Source: CAWBXL01 sp963837365
GTDB taxonomy: Bacteria; Acidobacteriota; Terriglobia; Terriglobales; Acidobacteriaceae
Assembly: GCA_963837365.1 (NCBI GenBank)
Contig: CAWIMW010000008.1
Coordinates: forward strand, 62,001 to 126,000
DNA length: 64,000 nucleotides
Reading direction: 5' to 3'
Both the position numbers and the translations under genes were made by a program. This document shows positions 42,735 through 51,680 of this stretch, piece after piece. Numbering within the stretch: position 1 is the first letter of the stretch; the number at the start of each line of letters is the position of its first letter. The notes below the pieces were generated by a model. The model did no database searches and was not told where the DNA came from. It was given only the letters and a program-made list of their open reading frames with translations.

Positions 42735-43736
42735 GTGACCCGGCTCATTCAAATCGCAAAAGAAGGTGTCCGGCGTGTAGCGCTGGTTGAAGAACCAAAC
42801 CTTCGCCTGCTGGATGGATGCACCTCCATCTATGAACTGGCACACTGGGCCATCTCTTCCGGCATGAAATTCAGTCAGGCTGCGCAACAAAAGGCTTCGA
42901 TCGGCCTGCTCAAATACGATCCCATCTATCGTGGGGAATCAGATTGGCGTGTTTTGCCCGCGATTGATCACCCAGAAGAACCGGCGCGTTGCTGCATATC
43001 CGGAACGGGCCTGACTCATCTAGGCAGTGCTCGCAACCGCCAAGCTATGCACGCTTCCGTCAGTGAAGAGTTGACTGACAGCATGAAAATGTTCCGCTGG
43101 GGGCTGGAAGGAGGACGCCCTGCTGCTGGATCGATTGGAACGTCGCCCGAGTGGTTTTATAAAGGTACGGGGACTTCGCTGCGCGCCAATGGAGAAGCGC
43201 TCGATGTTCCATGCTATGCAGAAGATGGTGGAGAAGAAGCAGAAATTGCAGGCATCTACCTGATTGCTCCCAATGGGCAGCCATATCGAATGGGAATGGC
43301 GCAAGGCAATGAATTTTCTGACCATCGCTTCGAAAAAAAGAATTACCTCTATCTGGCGAGCTCAAAACTTCGCACCTGCGCGCTTGGCCCGGAACTGGTG
43401 GTAGATGCGAAGTTTGATTCTGTGCCGGGCAAGGTCACTATCGAGCGGAAGGAAAATAAGCTTTGGGAGAAATGTTTCCGCACCGGCGAGAACGAGATGT
43501 GCCACAGCTTACACAACATCGAACATCATCACTTCAAGTTCGAGGCGCACCAGAGGCCCGGGGACGTCCACGTACATTTCTTTGGCACGGACTGCCTCAG
43601 CTTCAACGACGGAATTCAGATGGAAGATGGAGATATCATGCAGGTAGCGTGTGAAGGTTTCGGACGACCTCTACGCAGTTTGGTTCGCAAAGCTGGAAGC
43701 GTGCCAAAGCTTACCAGTGTGATTCCGTTAGAATAG
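42735..43736 (+). CDS. AraD1-type fumarylacetoacetase-fold protein
   Basis: 333 residues. The fold of fumarylacetoacetate hydrolase (FAH) is seen in the C-terminal half, with GMAQGNEFSDHRFEKKNYLYLASSKLRTCALGPELVVD and the ERKENKLWEK...FRTGENEMCHSLHNIEHHHF segment. The variant matches what databases call the AraD1 family, found with sugar-acid dehydratases in acidobacteria and proteobacteria. FAH-type partners act on 2-keto-3-deoxy acids as dehydratases or hydrolases. Its start lies 15 bases after the upstream stop and it is followed 7 bases later by a beta-hydroxyacid dehydrogenase. Confidence 0.85.
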   Translation: MTRLIQIAKEGVRRVALVEEPNLRLLDGCTSIYELAHWAISSGMKFSQAAQQKASIGLLKYDPIYRGESDWRVLPAIDHPEEPARCCISGTGLTHLGSARNRQAMHASVSEELTDSMKMFRWGLEGGRPAAGSIGTSPEWFYKGTGTSLRANGEALDVPCYAEDGGEEAEIAGIYLIAPNGQPYRMGMAQGNEFSDHRFEKKNYLYLASSKLRTCALGPELVVDAKFDSVPGKVTIERKENKLWEKCFRTGENEMCHSLHNIEHHHFKFEAHQRPGDVHVHFFGTDCLSFNDGIQMEDGDIMQVACEGFGRPLRSLVRKAGSVPKLTSVIPLE

Positions 43737-43743
43737 TAGAGCA

Positions 43744-44610
43744 ATGTCAAAACCACGGGTAGCACTGCTTGGACTAGGGACGATGGGTGCAGGAATGGCG
43801 GGGCGTTTGTTGTCCGCCAATTTCCCTCTAGCTGTTTACAACCGAAAACGGGAAAAAGCTTTGCCATTTGGTGAGGCTGGAGCATTGGTTGCAAGTTCCC
43901 CCCGAGAGGCCTCATCACGCGCCGAGATCATTCTTAGCATGGTTGCCGATGACGTGGCGTCACGAGGTATGTGGGTTGGGCCGGAAGGCGCACTGGCCGG
44001 AGCATCTGCGGGCTCAGTGCTCATCGAATGCAGTACGCTCACGGTGGAATGGGTCAAGGACCTGGCAGCATTGGCCGCCCAACACAAATGCGAGCTCCTG
44101 GACGCACCCGTCACCGGGACAAGACCACACGCAGCATCCGGCGAGTTGACATTTCTGGTCGGTGGTTCAACTTCAGCCCTCGCGCAGGCACAGCCGGTGT
44201 TCTCGGTTCTTGGCCGCGGCACGCTTCATCTCGGTCCCACTGGAAGTGGCGCAATCATGAAGCTGATCAACAATTTTCTGTGCGGTGTGCAGGCTGCATC
44301 GTTTGCAGAAGCAGAAGCTCTGGTGAAGGTAGCAGGTCTGGATCGTGATAAGGCGGTGTCGCTGCTCACCAGCGGAGCGCCGGGGAGTGGGTTGATTAAG
44401 AGGATCGCAGCGGGTGTGCCTGCCGACGATCCAACTCCGAACTTCTTATTGCGCCTAATGGCGAAAGATCTCGGCTATGCTATGAATTCTTCTTCAGCAA
44501 GAGGAATTACTCTTCAGACTGCTTCTTCCGCGCTCGAAGTATTCAAGCAGGCTATTGCCAAAGGCCACGGGGACGAGGACTTTTCAGCAGTGGTTAAGGC
44601 TTTCCAGTAA
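43744..44610 (+). CDS. beta-hydroxyacid dehydrogenase family (GarR/MmsB-like)
   Basis: 288 residues. The Rossmann loop is ALLGLGTMGAGMAGRLLS, the substrate-loop signature is LLDAPVTGTRPHAASGELTFLVGG and the catalytic Lys lies in GAIMKLINNFLCGVQ. The family reduces tartronate semialdehyde or oxidises 3-hydroxyisobutyrate using NAD(P). It closes a five-gene plus-strand sugar-acid operon (regulator remnant, carrier, dehydratase, FAH protein, this enzyme), so reduction of tartronate semialdehyde or a similar C3 product is a plausible role. The gene looks intact, ending TTCCAGTAA at 44610. Confidence 0.92.
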   Translation: MSKPRVALLGLGTMGAGMAGRLLSANFPLAVYNRKREKALPFGEAGALVASSPREASSRAEIILSMVADDVASRGMWVGPEGALAGASAGSVLIECSTLTVEWVKDLAALAAQHKCELLDAPVTGTRPHAASGELTFLVGGSTSALAQAQPVFSVLGRGTLHLGPTGSGAIMKLINNFLCGVQAASFAEAEALVKVAGLDRDKAVSLLTSGAPGSGLIKRIAAGVPADDPTPNFLLRLMAKDLGYAMNSSSARGITLQTASSALEVFKQAIAKGHGDEDFSAVVKAFQ

Positions 44611-44729
44611 CACTAGTGAACGGCCCGGTGAAATGCCATCGTATATTCAACGAAAAAAGTGGCTGCCCGCTTTCCATCTCCATCGATCCTGCTTTGTTCT
44701 GTCAGGTCTTTCATGCCATTTTTTAATCT

Positions 44730-45033
44730 TTGAAGCGGCAACCGCGCCCCGCTAACTTGTTGAAATTCCGTTTCGCGAACTTCATATTGATCGTAGGCGG
44801 TTTCGCAGTCATGAAATATGGCGAGCCGCGTTATACGAAGGATCTCGACGTGTGGGTGCCCAATTCTGCGCGGCAGGTCGGAGCGCTCAAGAAATTCGGC
44901 GCTCCCCCTGGAACATGATGGGATCACTGAGGAAACGTTCACCAGAGAAGCGGCTCGAGACCGAGAGAAATGTGGGTCGGTGGCGTCGAAAATATGGCCG
45001 GGGGGCTGTTTGGAAAAGGCAAGCGGCCAATGA
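44730..45033 (+). pseudogene. nucleotidyltransferase remnant (AbiEii/MNT-like)
   Basis: The first 60 codons read NLLKFRFANFILIVGGFAVM and KYGEPRYTKDLDVWVPNS, with the DxD-type acidic pair in KDLDVWV that marks minimal nucleotidyltransferases of the AbiEii/MNT kind. After GAPPGT a stop appears; the neighbouring frame resumes LEHDGITEETFTRE, as in intact homologues, then degrades. The C-terminal catalytic half is missing. It lies at the convergence of the plus-strand sugar-acid operon and the minus-strand sugar cluster. The gap on either side holds nothing else I can support. Confidence 0.6.
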
Positions 45034-45064
45034 ACGGCACGCTGTGAGTATGGGTAGGGACGAA

Positions 45065-46411
45065 TCAAACTGTCATGAGGTCTTTCTCTATTTGTTCCAA
45101 AGGAACACCCTTGGTTTCTGGGACCATGGTCATCACCCACAGGAGTTGCAGGCACATCATCCCGGCAAAAAAGGAAAAGACATAGCCGGGAGGAAGCGAT
45201 GACACCATCCTGGGAAAGAAGGTGGTCAGCAATGCCGCGAAAATCCAATGGGTGAAGCTGCCGAGAGCTTGACCTTCGGCGCGATGGTGGTTGGGAAATA
45301 TCTCCGAAATAAAAACCCAAATGACAGCACCCTGCCCAACCGCGTGGGCGGCGATGAACGCGAAAATGCAGATGGGAACGATCGCGTAGTGCTGTTGAAA
45401 AAATGCCCAGGCAACGGTGCTGAGCGACGCGATATAGCCAAATGAACCGATGTAGAGAAGGGTGCGACGTCCCAACCGATCAATGAGCCACAGGCCGACA
45501 AACGTGAATACCAGATTGGTGGCGCCGATCCCGACAGATTGCAGCAGCGCAGCCTTTGCACCGAGACCCGTAAGTTCAAAGATACGCGGTGCAAAATACA
45601 ACACCGCGTTGATGCCGGACATTTGGTTAAAGAAGGCAATCAGTACCGCCAACAGAATGGGCCTTCGCAGTTGTCTGCTCCAGAAATGCCCGGCAGTAGT
45701 CTTTTCCGGTCTGGCAGCGGTGATCTCATCGGCTTCAGCGGCAATCTCGTCCTTTGACACCTCGGGCCGTATCCTCTGCAATACCGCCTGTGCCGCCTCC
45801 CGATCCCCCCTCCTGCTCAAAAGCCAGCGTGGGCTTTCCGGCAATACAAAGCAGCCTAGTACGTAGATCAGCGAAGGAAACGCAGCCACTCCCAGCATCC
45901 AGCGCCACGCGTTGGCGCCGACACCTGCAAGGAGTGCGTTGGAAACAAATGCGATCAGGATTCCGAATACGATGTTGAACTGGAACATGCCGGCAAGGCG
46001 TCCTCGCACCTTGGGAGGAGAGATCTCCGCGATGTACATGGGGGCAACGACCGTGGAGATACCGATGCCTAAACCCCCGATGACGCGCGCCGCGATAAAC
46101 GTGCCAACATTTGTCGCTACGCCGGAGCCGACCGCGCCGACCAGATAAAAAACACCGATCCATAGCAGTGTCGCTTTCCGTCCAAAGCGGTCGGCCGGCC
46201 ATCCGCCCAGCAACGATCCCGCTACGGTTCCATACAATGCCGATGCCATGGCGAAGCCATGCACTCCTGGGCTGAGGTTCCATAATGATTGGATGGTCTT
46301 CTCCGCTCCAGAAATAACCACGGTGTCAAAGCCGAACAAGAATCCGGCCAACGCCGCTGTGAGCGACCAGAAGAAGATGCGCAAATTGCCTGTCTCGTGC
46401 ATTGCTTTCAA
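45065..46411 (-). CDS. MFS sugar transporter (SP family)
   Basis: 448 residues with twelve helices and the sugar-porter signatures GFLFGFDTVVISGAEKTIQ, GGWPADRFGRKATLLW, VIGGLGIGISTVVAPMYIAE, PESPRWLLSRRGD and the QMSGINAVLYFAP block of TM7. The pattern is XylE/fructose-transporter like. It is 16 bases downstream of the GH32 gene on the same strand, so it probably imports the hexose or disaccharide that GH32 releases. Intact. Confidence 0.94.
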   Translation of the reverse strand: MKAMHETGNLRIFFWSLTAALAGFLFGFDTVVISGAEKTIQSLWNLSPGVHGFAMASALYGTVAGSLLGGWPADRFGRKATLLWIGVFYLVGAVGSGVATNVGTFIAARVIGGLGIGISTVVAPMYIAEISPPKVRGRLAGMFQFNIVFGILIAFVSNALLAGVGANAWRWMLGVAAFPSLIYVLGCFVLPESPRWLLSRRGDREAAQAVLQRIRPEVSKDEIAAEADEITAARPEKTTAGHFWSRQLRRPILLAVLIAFFNQMSGINAVLYFAPRIFELTGLGAKAALLQSVGIGATNLVFTFVGLWLIDRLGRRTLLYIGSFGYIASLSTVAWAFFQQHYAIVPICIFAFIAAHAVGQGAVIWVFISEIFPNHHRAEGQALGSFTHWIFAALLTTFFPRMVSSLPPGYVFSFFAGMMCLQLLWVMTMVPETKGVPLEQIEKDLMTV

Positions 46412-46427
46412 ATGCCTCGCGATTGCG

Positions 46428-48062
46428 TTAAGGCCCCGTTTTGAAAAGTTTGGCCCCTGAGGTCAGACGGTCATTAGAAATTGGGGACAGTTCCCAGACG
46501 GTCATGGATCGCATGCGGGCCGTGCCACCCTTCGCAAACAGACCTATCCCAAGGCTTGCGGGATTTACCGGATAGATGCGGTCACTGAGTGAGGCCTTGC
46601 CGTTGGCAAATGTCTCGAGCACGGACGCATCGATGTAGATACGCAGCCTTAGAGGTTCCGTTCCCTCGAGCCGCAAAGCGCCTTTCTGAATTCCACGCCC
46701 AAGTAAGAAGGGAGGGCGTCCTTCGATTGCAGGGTCCTTGCTGGAGGCGGTCGTGTCACAGAACAGTTCTCGCGAATCGCGGTCATAGCCAATCAGGGTC
46801 TGCTCACTCCCGTCGACCGTTGAACGAACACGCACACCCGCCTGATGAGCACTCCCCAGTTCAATCTCCGCCTCGATCTCCGCACAATCACTTTCAATAT
46901 CTTTCAGGAGAAGCGGGCCATCCGGTGAAATATTCATGCCCTGGATCTTTCTGGATTGCCGGCGAAGGATCTTCAGTTCAGGCATGGGTTCCACTGCCAA
47001 TCTTCCATCACCGCGGAGCGTGAGCAATCTGGGCAAAGACATGACGCCAGCCCATCCCGCCGCCTGTTGCGCCTCTATGCTCCGGTTCTCGCGAAGCCAA
47101 GCCCACCAGATCCTTCGGCCTTTTTCGTCCTCCATAGTTTTCTGGGCATACGCTGCCATCCCGTAGTCAATCTGCCCTTCACCGGCCTGGTCAAATCGAT
47201 GGTTCGCGTATGTTCCGGTCAGGTATTTATTACCGTTTGCAACCAGCAAGATCGGTTTGCCCTGGAGAAAGAAAAATTCAGGACACTCCCACATGGCATT
47301 CCATGGCCGGGTTGCGTCTTGCACACTGGGATCAGGCTTTGCCACTGCAAGCGGATGAAGGTATGTCCATCGTCTGAGGTCCGTCGAACTGTAGAGGAGA
47401 GCCATGCCTCCCTTGCCGATCTCGCCCGATCCAATCACCATGTACCAGGTGTCGCCTTCCGGCCAAAGAGCAGGATCTCTCCAGCCGACGACCTTCATGC
47501 CGGTAGGTGGCGCTCCCAAAACCGGATTATCGGCAATCTTAACCCACTTAATCAGGTCCGCGTCACTGGGATCTGCGGCAACCGCCACCATCTGGCGCTC
47601 CGGCACCAGACCTTTTTCCCGCTCCGCACGTTCACTCTCCGCAGACCAGGCTCCACCGGTGTAGATGAGTGTCGGCACTCCATGGTGGATGACGGCAGAA
47701 CCCGACCAACAACCATTTTTGTCGGCTCCGCCCGGCGTCGGAGCCAGGGCGATGCCGAGATTCCTCCAGTGGACCAGATCGGTCGATACCGCATGACCCC
47801 AATACTTGGTGCCAAAGTTCGAGAGCACGGGGCTGTACTGATAGAAGAGGTGATAGCGCCCCTTCCAGTAAAGCGGCCCGTTCGGATCGTTGAGCCAGGC
47901 GGAAGGGGGCATGAGATGGAATCTCGGCCGGTGCCTGTCAGATGCAAGCGAGTTCGCGGGAGTTTGGCCGTAAACTGCAACCGACGCAAGTGTGGCGGAG
48001 GTCAGCGCGATAAACTTTCGTCGCGTGAGTTCGTTCGGAATTTCGGTCACCCGCTTGTTCAT
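46428..48062 (-). CDS. GH32 beta-fructosidase (levanase/invertase type), exported
   Basis: 544 residues. The N-terminus has twin arginines and a hydrophobic core (LTRRKFIALTSATLASVAVYG), a Tat-type signal. The catalytic five-bladed propeller shows WLNDPNG (nucleophile Asp at about 59), GWRDPALW (transition-state stabiliser RDP) and MWECPEFFF (acid/base Glu in EC), and the C-terminal beta sandwich ends VLETFANGKASLSDRIYP. These are the three signature blocks of GH32, hydrolysing sucrose, inulin or levan. It is placed between a carboxylesterase and an MFS sugar carrier. The exact linkage preference cannot be read from the sequence. Confidence 0.95.
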   Translation of the reverse strand: MNKRVTEIPNELTRRKFIALTSATLASVAVYGQTPANSLASDRHRPRFHLMPPSAWLNDPNGPLYWKGRYHLFYQYSPVLSNFGTKYWGHAVSTDLVHWRNLGIALAPTPGGADKNGCWSGSAVIHHGVPTLIYTGGAWSAESERAEREKGLVPERQMVAVAADPSDADLIKWVKIADNPVLGAPPTGMKVVGWRDPALWPEGDTWYMVIGSGEIGKGGMALLYSSTDLRRWTYLHPLAVAKPDPSVQDATRPWNAMWECPEFFFLQGKPILLVANGNKYLTGTYANHRFDQAGEGQIDYGMAAYAQKTMEDEKGRRIWWAWLRENRSIEAQQAAGWAGVMSLPRLLTLRGDGRLAVEPMPELKILRRQSRKIQGMNISPDGPLLLKDIESDCAEIEAEIELGSAHQAGVRVRSTVDGSEQTLIGYDRDSRELFCDTTASSKDPAIEGRPPFLLGRGIQKGALRLEGTEPLRLRIYIDASVLETFANGKASLSDRIYPVNPASLGIGLFAKGGTARMRSMTVWELSPISNDRLTSGAKLFKTGP

Positions 48063-48141
48063 CTTTAATCTATGCCGTGAGAACCTACTTCATGGAGCCC
48101 ACGCCACTGGTTGGAGCATCGCCCGGTTTGGTCTTGTCGGT

Positions 48142-49710
48142 TCAGCGCCGCGAATCGAAATAGGAATCGAGAACCTTGAGCCCGTCCTCGTTGACCAACG
48201 GACCTGCCTTCGTGCTTCCTGATTCGATGTGCAATACCTGCGGTTTGGCATCGTTATAGGCAGGCCACGTGGGCAGGCCGGTCCCGTTCGGGTCACCAGT
48301 TTTGGCAAAGTTCGTCCAATACGTGCGCATCATCTCGGACAGCGCTTCGTCCTTGGGAGTCGGAGCGGGGCGGCCGTGTTCTGTAAGCTGCCGGAACACA
48401 TAAGGCAGCTCCGAAGCATGCCGCGCGCCGTAAGCGCCCGGCTCAGCTCCGGTGGGAATCTCCGCCTGTTCGTCAAAGTAGTATAGGAACACCTTCGACT
48501 TGCCGGTTTTCGTTTGCAGACGGGCCCACGTCCAGGCATTCCAGCCAAACACAGAGTCGCGCATCAGATTCCGCGCCGTCCACTTTTCAGCGGGTGTTTC
48601 GCCTCCCGGATAGGCAGCCAGGACCTTGTCCGCAAACTGCTGGTATCTGTCTCGGACACTTTGAACGTAGGCTTCCTGCGACTTGGGGCTTCCGAAGGTT
48701 GCACCTTCGTCGGAGTTGTAACCGGTCAGGACCGCCACATCGTTGTATTGTCGTCCTTGGTAAAGCTTGTATTGGTCTCCCGGAATCACCCAGCCGTCCA
48801 TGTTGGGCCGGGCCCCACCAAATTGACGCGGGATCATCGTCTGCAACTTATCCGCTGGGATCTTCCGCAATTCTGCAATATTGGAAATGTGTGCGGACGA
48901 CATCCACTCTACGGTTCTCTTCTCAGCGCTGGCCAACGGTTCTGATTCGCCGAATGTGGCATCAGCGCGCACTGGTCCGAACGATCCTCCGCTCTCAGCG
49001 ATCGCGCCACGAAACAGACCCTTTGCCAGCGGCGATGCGCAGAGGATGCTTACCGCCGCCGCGCCAGCGGATTCACCCTGTATGGTTACCTTCTTGGGAT
49101 CGCCGCCGAATGCGGAAATGTTTTTCTGGACCCACTGCAACCCCGCAATCATATCGAGAATGCCGTAGTTGCCGGATACGTGCTGGGAACTCTCGGCGCT
49201 GAGTTCAGGATGCGCCAGAAAACCGAATACGCCCAGGCGATAACCGATCGAAACCACGACGACACCTTTCTTGGCCAGCCATTCGCCGTGGTAAAGCTGC
49301 TCGGCCGGCGTGCCCGCAACGAAGCCGCCTCCGTGAATCCAAACCAGAACTGGCAGTTTCTCTCCAGCGCTCTTGGCGGGGGTCCAAACATTCAGGTAGA
49401 GGCAATCCTCGCTCGGGGCCGGCAGATTTGCGATCGCTGCGTTGGTCTGTACACAGGCTCGGCCAAACTCGTCCGCGGCGCGCACGCCCTCCCACTTCGG
49501 CGCGGGCTGGGGAGGCCGCCAGCGGAGATCGCCTACGGGCGGCGCGGCATAAGGAATGCCCCGATAAATTTGGAGCCCGTCTTCGACTGTTCCCTTGAGC
49601 AGACCATCTTCGACTTTGACCGTTTCCGCGAAAGCAGCCTTTCCCGGCAGCACCAGGAATGCCAGGCATAGTAATCCGGCTGCAACTTTGCACCGTGAGG
49701 AAACTACCAT
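48142..49710 (-). CDS. type-B carboxylesterase, exported
   Basis: 522 residues with a signal peptide (AAGLLCLAFLVLPGKAAFA). Type-B carboxylesterase motifs: IYRGIPYAAPPVGDLRWRPP near the N-terminus, EDCLYLNVW, oxyanion-hole HGGGFVAG, catalytic serine GESAGAAAV, the acid region around NSDEGATF and HASELPYVF near the histidine. It cleaves esters or carbamates. The gene is intact, unlike its paralogue upstream in the same cluster. The cluster context (GH32, fructokinase, TonB receptor) suggests deacylation of a sugar ester. Confidence 0.93.
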   Translation of the reverse strand: MVVSSRCKVAAGLLCLAFLVLPGKAAFAETVKVEDGLLKGTVEDGLQIYRGIPYAAPPVGDLRWRPPQPAPKWEGVRAADEFGRACVQTNAAIANLPAPSEDCLYLNVWTPAKSAGEKLPVLVWIHGGGFVAGTPAEQLYHGEWLAKKGVVVVSIGYRLGVFGFLAHPELSAESSQHVSGNYGILDMIAGLQWVQKNISAFGGDPKKVTIQGESAGAAAVSILCASPLAKGLFRGAIAESGGSFGPVRADATFGESEPLASAEKRTVEWMSSAHISNIAELRKIPADKLQTMIPRQFGGARPNMDGWVIPGDQYKLYQGRQYNDVAVLTGYNSDEGATFGSPKSQEAYVQSVRDRYQQFADKVLAAYPGGETPAEKWTARNLMRDSVFGWNAWTWARLQTKTGKSKVFLYYFDEQAEIPTGAEPGAYGARHASELPYVFRQLTEHGRPAPTPKDEALSEMMRTYWTNFAKTGDPNGTGLPTWPAYNDAKPQVLHIESGSTKAGPLVNEDGLKVLDSYFDSRR

Positions 49711-49766
49711 CTCGCTCTCCTTATTTATGCTTGCAAGAATCCGCGCAGACCCCCGTTCGCCATACT

Positions 49767-50729
49767 TCAGGGCAACAGGCCATCGAATTTCGGAATCAGA
49801 TACTCCCGCGTAAAGCGGTCGTGGTCCTGCAGGGATTGCACGACCTTCTTTATATCTGCCTGCTTGACTGCGGCGTCGATCGCGTCCACGCCTTCTTTCG
49901 CCCAGGCGGCCCTTTGTTCGGCGGTCACCGCCTGCACGGGCGCGCCCGATTCGTCCTCAAATCCGAAGAACCCGACGGTGCCGTTTCGGGCGCCACCACT
50001 CACCTTGAGGGCTTGCAGCGTGCGGAGTCCCTGATCGGCTGCGTGCTTCGGAACCTCGGGCGTAAGATTCACCGGAATATCATCCAGCCGACCCACGATG
50101 GAGTACGCCCCAAAGAAGACTTTGTTCAGGTCCGCATTCACCTTCTGAAGCAAAACGTCGCCTTCGAGATAAAGCGCGGGTGTTCTCGATTTGTAGAAGA
50201 ATTCGAAGGCGAGCGGGCTGACAGTTTCCGGGCCCGCCGCGTTGCCGACCGTAACGTAGATCTGGCGCTTGAAGCCCTGCCTCAGCAGAGAATGCGCAAT
50301 GGGCTTGAGATAGGCGATGGCCTGGGCCGAACTGACCTGCACCGTGCCGCGCCCGATCATCCCATCCCCGGGATAGGTGAATTGCAGGTTGGGAAACACC
50401 AGGGCGTTGGTTTCTTCGGCCAGTTTGAGGGCCAGTGCTTCGGCCGCGACGTACTCGCAGTCAACCGGCAACACTCCATGAGCCTGGACGTTTCCAATGG
50501 GGATGAAGATGAGATCGTTGTACTGAAGGTATTTCTCCACTTCCACGTTGCTCAAGCTCGTAAAGTAGTGGGTCCGCACAGGCGGTGGAGGCGTCGGCTC
50601 AGGGGCGAGGAAGGGAGGTGTGATTGGGGGCGGAGCCAGAGGCGCAGCCGTCTGTGCGCTCACTTCTCCAGCAAGACTGAGCAACAAAAGCCCGGACGCA
50701 ATCCACGCCCTAGTGCTGATGAATGTCAT
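49767..50729 (-). CDS. creatininase-family protein, probable metal-site variant
   Basis: 320 residues with a signal peptide (WIASGLLLLSLAGEVSA) and a Pro-rich stretch (about 32-50). The creatininase fold is clear: NDLIFIPIGNVQAHGVLPVDCEYV, GDGMIGRGTVQVS and the C-terminal VEKYDHDRFTREYLIPKFDG-like block. But the metal ligand Glu of the usual PVGxxExHG is Gln here (NVQAHG), and the TGHxxxxxTVSP block reads TVGNAAGPETVSP, so a His is Asn. The protein may have lost activity. Its ATG overlaps the stop of a better-conserved paralogue by four bases. Confidence 0.85.
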   Translation of the reverse strand: MTFISTRAWIASGLLLLSLAGEVSAQTAAPLAPPPITPPFLAPEPTPPPPVRTHYFTSLSNVEVEKYLQYNDLIFIPIGNVQAHGVLPVDCEYVAAEALALKLAEETNALVFPNLQFTYPGDGMIGRGTVQVSSAQAIAYLKPIAHSLLRQGFKRQIYVTVGNAAGPETVSPLAFEFFYKSRTPALYLEGDVLLQKVNADLNKVFFGAYSIVGRLDDIPVNLTPEVPKHAADQGLRTLQALKVSGGARNGTVGFFGFEDESGAPVQAVTAEQRAAWAKEGVDAIDAAVKQADIKKVVQSLQDHDRFTREYLIPKFDGLLP

Positions 50730-51642
50730 TTGATTTCCCCTCCCGATTGATTCGGGAACATCCAGCCATATTGCGGAATGATGTGCTCTTGCGTGAATTT
50801 GTCGTGGTCCCGCAAGGCTTGGAGGATGCTCTTGATATCAATACTTTTCACCGACTCATCAATCATCTCCGCGCCTTCCTTCCCCCACTGCGTGCGTTGT
50901 TCGGCAGTCACGGCTTTGGCAGGCCCGATATGATCGGTGTAGTGGCTCATATAAAAGCCGACGTCCCGCTTTGCGGGCCAACGGGAAACAGGTGGTTGAT
51001 ACCGGGATCGGCGGGATGTTCGGGCACCGGCTCGGACAAATTGACCGGAATATCCTCAAGCCTGCCGGCAATGGCGTAGGCGCCGTAAGTCATCTTGGCA
51101 AAATCTGCGAAATTTGGCGGTTTGGTATTGCTGCTCGGACGGTGAAACATCGCCGATTCCAGATAAAGAATGGGGACGTGAGTTTCGTCATAAAACTGCC
51201 TTACCAGCGGGCTCACGGTCTGCCAGGATGGAGCATGCCCGGTGATGTAAACCTGTCTGCGAAAACCCTGGCGCAGAAGTGAACGAGCAATGGTCAGCAA
51301 ATATGCTGTCCCTTCTGAGGGTGTGACATGCACAGCGCCCCTGCCGACGATGGTTGCATCAGGAAAGAAGTAGGGCAGGCCGGGCAGCACCAGTCCGTCT
51401 CCCTCTTCAGCAAGTTTTATGGCGTAAGCCAGCGGGCCCACATACTCGGCATCGATCGGCATCTCCGCGTGGGGCTCAACCGTTCCCACGGGGACGAAGA
51501 TCACGTCATTGCGTTTTAGATACTGCTCGATCTCCGTGTTGGTCATATGGGTCAGGATGCGCGTCCGCATTTTGGGAGGAGCTTGTCCCCAAACAGCTAC
51601 ACACAAAAAAAGCTTAATCAATAGAACGGCCACTTGACGCAT
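50726..51642 (-). pseudogene. creatininase-family protein, one frameshift
   Basis: The N-terminal part from ATG 51642 (GGAGG upstream) has a signal peptide (VAVLLIKLFLCVAVWG) and the full metal set: VPVGTVEPHAEMPIDAEYV and the ITGHAPSWQTVSP block. It stops after QSGTSAFI near 50958. The other frame continues SHYTDHIGPAKAVTAEQRTQ to the C-terminus; adding a G to TCGGC gives SGTSGFYMSHYTDHI and restores the family sequence. The stop overlaps the next paralogue's start (ATGA). Creatininase-family enzymes cleave cyclic or linear amides; the substrate is unknown. Confidence 0.82.
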
Positions 51643-51680
51643 GCAAACCTCCATCGTTTTGAAGACGTTGCCGTATTGAA

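Noticed and set aside
46956..48068. Long plus-strand reading frame (370 codons) opposite the GH32 gene
   Set aside because: It is antisense to a well-supported GH32 enzyme, has no family motif, and arises from the codon bias of the GC-rich gene on the other strand. The same applies to frames at 22877-23794 and 49659-50750.
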